A DNA stretch of 64,000 bases, taken from positions 1,202,501 through 1,266,500 of the forward strand of contig CAMQGK010000140.1 of assembly GCA_947000775.1 (NCBI GenBank), written 5' to 3'. The position numbers and the translations under genes are program-made. The notes under the pieces were generated by a model, which did not search any database, was not told the origin of the DNA, and saw only the letters and a program-made list of their open reading frames with translations. Shown here piece by piece: positions 59,782 through 64,000 of this stretch (positions are counted from its first letter, which is position 1; each line of letters opens with the position of its first letter). Source of the DNA: Pterois miles (Eukaryota; Chordata; Actinopteri; Perciformes; Scorpaenidae).

Positions 59782-60146
59782 GGGCTGCACGGTGGTGAAT
59801 GGTTGCGCTGTTGCCTCAAGAAGAGGGTCGCAGGTTCGATTCCGGCTCTTTGTGTGGAGTTTGCATGTTCTCCCTGTGTAAGCGTGGGTTTTCTCCGGGT
59901 ACTCCAGCTTCCTCCCACAGTCCACAGACATGCTGTTAATTGATCACTCTAAATTGCCCGTAGGTGTGAATGTGAACGTGAATGGTTGTCTGCCTATATG
60001 TTGTCTGTCTCTATGTGCCCTGCGATGGACTGGCGACCTGTCCAGGGTGAACCCTGCCTTCGCCCTATGCCAGCTGGGATCGGCTCCAGCCCCCCCGCGA
60101 TAAGCCCCTAACGGGAAATGGATGGATTGACGATGGATGGATGGAT
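59782..60146 (+). mobile_element. Full-length V-SINE-like SINE, plus orientation
   Basis: It starts GGGCTGCACGGTGGTGAATG, with a mutated A box, and has a perfect B box GGTTCGATTCC, the central domain (GTGTGGAGTTTGCATGTTCT, GGGTTTTCTCCGGGTACTCC) and the 3' part ending GACGATGGATGGATGG. The flanks GGACAAAGGAAG (59769-59780) and GGACAACAGGAAG (60147-60159) are a target-site duplication with one indel. Confidence 0.88.
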
Positions 60147-60159
60147 GGACAACAGGAAG

Positions 60160-61084
60160 GTTAAACAAAGTTAATCATACAGATACATCACATGCATCAT
60201 ATAGAAATGCAGTGAAAGTGTAAAGTGAGTGTTGTGAAATCAACTCAAATTTCATCATCAACTTGATGCAAGTACACAGGTTTTATTAATGACAAGTTAA
60301 ATCAACTAAAAAAAAATCAGAAATGTCATAAATGAAGATGCTAAGTTTTCATCAGATTAAGTTTCTGAAGAATCGTGATTATCTTTGATTAGATTAGATT
60401 TACATTTCATAGATTCTTCAATCTGTTTCTGTGGAAAAACTATAAATTCATATTTAAAGCGGAGTATTTTTATGTCTTTAAACATATCTGGAGGGGATCT
60501 TAAATCATGATGACACTACTATGTTAACAGTCACTTAAAGCAGCGTCACATGTTTCTTCGTCATCTCTGGTACTAAATCAACTCAAAGAGGAATAACTGC
60601 AATTTTAAGACTTTTGTCACAAATTAAGATGTGACTATTTGAGGTGAGAGTGTAAATGGAAAACAAAACCGACTAAACACTCATCAGTTTGAGTAAACAG
60701 TTGTTGAATGAACTTGTTTTGTCAAGTTCAGTGAACTTAATTTCGTTAATTTTGCGTAACAACACCTCACAAAGTGACATGAACACATTTTTCAGGCAGC
60801 GACTGTAGCTGCAGTGTTTTACAGTGTTCGGATCATTCACTAGGCACATTTTCTTAGCAGTGTAGAGGATGTCATACAGCCTGCATTTGCTCTTTCTTGA
60901 ATTAATTAGTTTGGGTGTAAACATGTTGTGGAATATATTTAACACAACTACAGTGAATTTATTCACTGACAGTTTACAGTTTCCAGACAGTCTAAAAAAT
61001 TACATTTTATAACAAGATCACACAAGTCCTTTGGTTGAGCTGCTGTTTCTCTTCATAAATAACCTGGTTTTGACTTAGTATGAC
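60160..61084. other. Upstream flank, nothing recognised
   Basis: AT-rich sequence; no gene or named repeat. Confidence 0.5.
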
Positions 61085-61181
61085 AGACAAGTAAAAGTAA
61101 TTATACCACAGTCACGAGTCCTGCATTCAAAATCATATTAAAGTACAGTATGTGCTTAAATTGTTAAAAGTAAAAGTACTT

Positions 61182-61352
61182 GGGATGCTATGGTAGCTTA
61201 CCTGGTAGAGCGGGCGTCCCATGTACTAAAACGGAGTCCTTACCGCAGGGCTCAAATTTTACCCTTTGTTGCATGTCACCCCGTCTTTCTCCCCATTTCA
61301 TAACTATCACTGTCACTATCGAATAAAAGGCAAAAGCCAAAAAATTAAAAAT
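61182..61352 (+). mobile_element. tRNA-derived SINE nested in the hAT MITE
   Basis: The head is GGGATGCTATGGTAGCTTAC then CTGGTAGAGCGGGC (A box). A degenerate B box (GGCTCAAATTTTACC) follows, then a TTTGTTGCATGTCACCCCGT body, a T/C-rich stretch and a tail AATAAAAGGCAAAAGCC. The flanks AGTAAAAGTACT (61169-61180) and AGTAAATGTACT (61353-61364) are a target duplication with one mismatch. The order of tRNA head, GTTGCATGTC and AATAAAGGCAAA tail matches a fish SINE I know but cannot name with certainty. Confidence 0.78.
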
Positions 61353-61500
61353 AGTAAATGTACTCAAAAAATGTCTCCTGTGACAGATTTTATCCGACAG
61401 TATTAGATTACTAATACTGATGCATCAATGTGTAAGCAACATTTCAGCCGGAGGTGGAGCTAGTTTAATCTGCTTCATATACAGTCAGTTACTGAAGTCC

Positions 61501-61855
61501 AGTGGTTCCCAACCTAGGGGTCAGGCCCCTCCTAAGGGTCACCAGATATATCTGAGCGGTCATGAGATGATCGATGAGAGAGGAAAGAAGAAAACTACTG
61601 ATACTCAAATGTTTGTTTTGGGTTTTTTTTAGTGTCTCTTGTCTTTTCTGATACTTAATTATTTGACATCTTTGGGCCTCAAACAGCTATTGAAATGAAA
61701 TGTGAGAAGTTTGGAGGTGAAACGTTGCTTTGGTGGAACTGACGGCAAATTATAGATATCCGCAATTTGGTAATCAGATACAACACAGTTTTTGTTTTGT
61801 TTTTTGTTGTTGTTGTTGTTGTTGTTGTTTTTGCAAGAGGTCACAGTGGTTATTA
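61501..61855 (+). mobile_element. Second hAT-type MITE (CAGTGGTTCCCAACCT end), nested
   Basis: The left end CAGTGGTTCCCAACCTAGGG is followed by GGCCCCTCCTAAGGGTCACC, GCGGTCATGAGATGATCGAT, TTTGGGCCTCAAACAGCTAT and GCAAGAGGTCAC. A decayed right end (CAGTGGTT) lies near 61845. This is the typical order of an abundant fish hAT MITE whose ends read CAGTGGTTCCCAA. It sits inside the AAGTAAAAGTA-family element, whose sequence resumes beyond it. Confidence 0.75.
61804..61828. repeat. (TTG)8 microsatellite
   Basis: A trinucleotide run inside the nested hAT element. Confidence 0.93.
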
Positions 61856-61975
61856 TATTATTTCAAATGTAAAATCTTTGCAGAAAAGACAACTAAAGCT
61901 GTCAAATAAATGGAGTAAAATGTACAATATTTCCCTCTGAAATGTAGGGAAGAAGTGTAATGGAGTATACTGGTG

Positions 61976-62777
61976 CCGAGCCAACAGTGGCATAACTAAC
62001 CACAGGTCCAATCCAGAATGGATCTGAACGGTCAAATGTTATTGTAAAGGAAAGACTCACCAGAAAATCAGCTCTAAAATCTCATTCCTTTTTCTGTTTC
62101 ATGTGACTTATATGAAAATCTTTTGAGCAGAAGTGATATAGTAGAGCAATAATGTCCAGCACTAATTTAATACCTTATTACCATAAGCCTGGTGCAATGC
62201 ATGCATAATAAATTGTTGTATCTTTTACACAGCTCAGGCATATGGTTGGGAGACCGGATTCTCTTCAAACTGCACCAAATTTGCATGATAGGATGTGAGA
62301 GTTGGATGGATTTAGGGATTATATGAAACACAGCTTCCATTTCCAGTTCATTGTACTAAGGAGAGGTATCACATTTACACAGATGGCAAAGGAACTTGGA
62401 AGTGCACAGCTTCTGTGCAACACAAAAATGTCTCGAAAAAAATCACTTCAAAGACAGAATCTATATCGTTTTCTTTTTAGCCTTCTGCATTTTTCAAATG
62501 GTCTGCAGCTTTCTGCATCTCAGACAGAGTTAATCAGTGCTGTTAGTCGTCTTTAAGCTGCATGGTCACAGTCTCACAATGTGTTTTATGGGAGGTTCTA
62601 GAGACTCCGCCAGGACAATCATCATGTCTGTTATAGTTGGATCATTCTAGAGGTCAGTCCACGGAGCATATTGCTGCACGGTTGACTGGCACCACCCTGC
62701 CAGTCCACAACCAGCTAACTATACTCCGACATTACTCAGTGTACTGATATGCATTGTATTAGAACAGATAGGGTCGG
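61976..62777. other. Upstream flank, nothing recognised
   Basis: No gene or named repeat. Confidence 0.45.
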
Positions 62778-63385
62778 GGGCTGTCAATCGATCATTAATC
62801 TTAATTCTTTATTTAATTGCAATTAAACACATGATTGTCCATGATTAATTCTGATTAATTGCAAATTAGGGAATGGGAGTGGTCAAATATGCTGCTCTAT
62901 GCAAAATGTGTGTATATGTTTATTGTATGAAAATGATTATCAATACAAAACAATGCCTAATATTGTCCATAAACCCTCACAGGTACTGTAGATCATAACA
63001 TGGCAAACTCCAGCTAACACTGGCAACAGCAGCTGTCAGTGTGTCAGTGTGCTGACTTGACTATGACTTGCTCCAAACTGTATGTGATTATCATAAAGTG
63101 GGCATGTCTGTAAAGGGGAGACTGGTGGGGACCCAGAGTACCCATTTACATTCACATATCTTGAGGTCAGAGGTCAAGAGACCCCTTTGAAAATGACCAT
63201 TCCAGTTTTTTCTTACTAAAATTTACTGCAAGTTTGGAGCGTGATTTAGCTTCTTTCACGACGAGCCAGTATGACACGGTTCAGTGGATTCTTTGCCTTA
63301 CCTTTAAAACTGAGTCCACTATAACCTAAAAAACACAAGCTGCTTTAATATGTTAAAGAAAATAGTGGCATTATGTTGACAGCCC
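62778..63385 (-). mobile_element. GGGCTGTCAA-family element, copy 5 (both ends kept)
   Basis: The left end GGGCTGTCAATCGATCATTA and the right end (reversed GGGCTGTCAACATAATGCC) are inverted, so the element is about 608 bp with terminal repeats of 10 bp. The interior is the reverse complement of the copies at 21.0, 24.2, 43.2 and 51.5 kb (for example CATAAAGTGGGCATGTCTGT, CTTGAGGTCAGAGGTCAAG). No obvious target duplication remains, and no transposase frame. Confidence 0.82.
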
Positions 63386-64000
63386 AATTATGAACCCCTT
63401 TATTTTAATATGATTTTTGGGTGAAAACATTCAAATGTAATTTAACTTCACTGTTTTCCAAATTTCTTTATTTCAAATGACAGAACTGTATTGATTGCTC
63501 AGGATAGATTTTATCATGTGTTTCTCTTCAGTGCTGTTAATCATCTGATATGACAAGGAGTGCTGTATTTAAAGTACTGATTACCTTCTAACCATATAAA
63601 AAAAATGAAACGTTTTACTTTGTTTGCAGCCATCATGGTTTGTGCTTTCAAAGTACAACTTCACTGCGGTATATTTTTATCACACCAAGTAAAAGGGATT
63701 AAAAAAAAAGAACACAATTAAGTCACAGACACTTCAGATAGATTTTGTCGCCACGTTTGAGGAGCATGATCTTTACTTTGCCCCAGATTTTAGTTTCATG
63801 TTAAAAAATGACTCCCTCGAATTTAAAAGGTAGCCTCCCTGTCTGTTTGAATCTGACTGTACCCGACGTCTGACTTAGTATTCAACCACAAATACCAGTG
63901 GCCAGGTAACGCCGATTTGCTGTGACGTCAGGGACAGGGGGCTTAGCCGTGTTAATCAGCAACGTTTTGTCCAGGTGACACTGACGTGTGTGGTTCCGCT
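63386..64000. other. Upstream flank; palindromic CRE near the end
   Basis: Nothing is recognised except a perfect cAMP-response element TGACGTCA at 63923-63930, within a CpG-containing stretch running to the window end. It could mark regulatory sequence of something beyond the edge. Confidence 0.4.

Larger units (their letters stand above)
61085..61975 (+). mobile_element. hAT-type MITE (AAGTAAAAGTA family), interrupted twice
   Basis: Three pieces belong together. The first, 61085-61180, has AAGTAAAAGTAATTATACC, CCTGCATTCAAAATC and AAAAGTAAAAGTACT. The second, 61353-61499, has AATGTCTCCTGTGACAGATT, CTGATGCATCAATGTGTAAG and GGTGGAGCTAGTTTAA. The third, about 61880-61975, has AACTAAAGCTGTCAAATAAATG, TACAATATTTCCCTCTGAAA and GTAATGGAGTATA. 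The order is that of the family represented at 29108-29552. Both terminal ends are lost or decayed. A SINE and a second hAT element lie inside. Confidence 0.7.

Noticed and set aside
61182..61260. tRNA-like sequence with A and B boxes (also 33215-33288, 13945-14022, 42900-42974 and 59782-59850)
   Set aside because: Each is the head of a SINE with a long non-tRNA body and target duplications, and cloverleaf pairing is not kept.

Overview
The window looks like teleost fish genomic DNA, probably percomorph. It is AT-rich and almost wholly non-coding. It is full of CA, GA and TA microsatellites and of repeat families I recognise from fish: V-SINE-like tRNA-derived SINEs with a (GGAT)n tail, hAT-type and TTAA-flanked MITEs, and a family with GGGCTGTCAA ends. 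There are no prokaryotic features. Family names come from memory of fish repeats, not from a database search.

The one protein-coding segment I can support is a 28-codon first coding exon on the minus strand (27045-27128). It begins MDVRFYPAPP and ends LDYYHSNK at a GT splice donor. This is the conserved N-terminus and first splice position of the TOX family of HMG-box nuclear proteins, closest to TOX2. Transcription therefore runs right to left. Positions 1-27044 are the 5' part of a large first intron, with exon 2 beyond the left edge. A CT tract (GA-rich in the mRNA) and a CpG-richer stretch at 27129-27800 are the likely 5'UTR and promoter. From about 27.8 kb to 64 kb is upstream flanking DNA in which I see no other gene.

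Intron side (1-27 kb): a local 200-bp duplication flanking a split SINE (1304-2880), a small fold-back element (5415-5535), a TTAA-flanked MITE (7104-7637), a MITE inserted into an older repeat (12878-13430), a SINE with a 12-bp target-site duplication (13630-14034), a MITE (18036-18461), and two copies of the GGGCTGTCAA family (about 21.0 and 24.2 kb).

Upstream side (27.8-64 kb): two arrays of a 41-bp minisatellite, a hAT MITE (29108-29552), a tRNA-derived SINE (32983-33288), a hAT-like element filled with a 42-bp minisatellite (35361-36121), a decayed C-terminus of a non-LTR retrotransposon next to a 177-bp TA/GT microsatellite (40387-41254), a long-arm fold-back element (49765-50243), three more copies of the GGGCTGTCAA family, more SINEs, and a nest of three elements at about 61.1-62.0 kb. 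A few unique-looking, ATTA-rich stretches are weak enhancer candidates. I found no new multi-gene system. What stands out is the layered transposon history and the sites it may have placed near a developmental and immune regulator gene.
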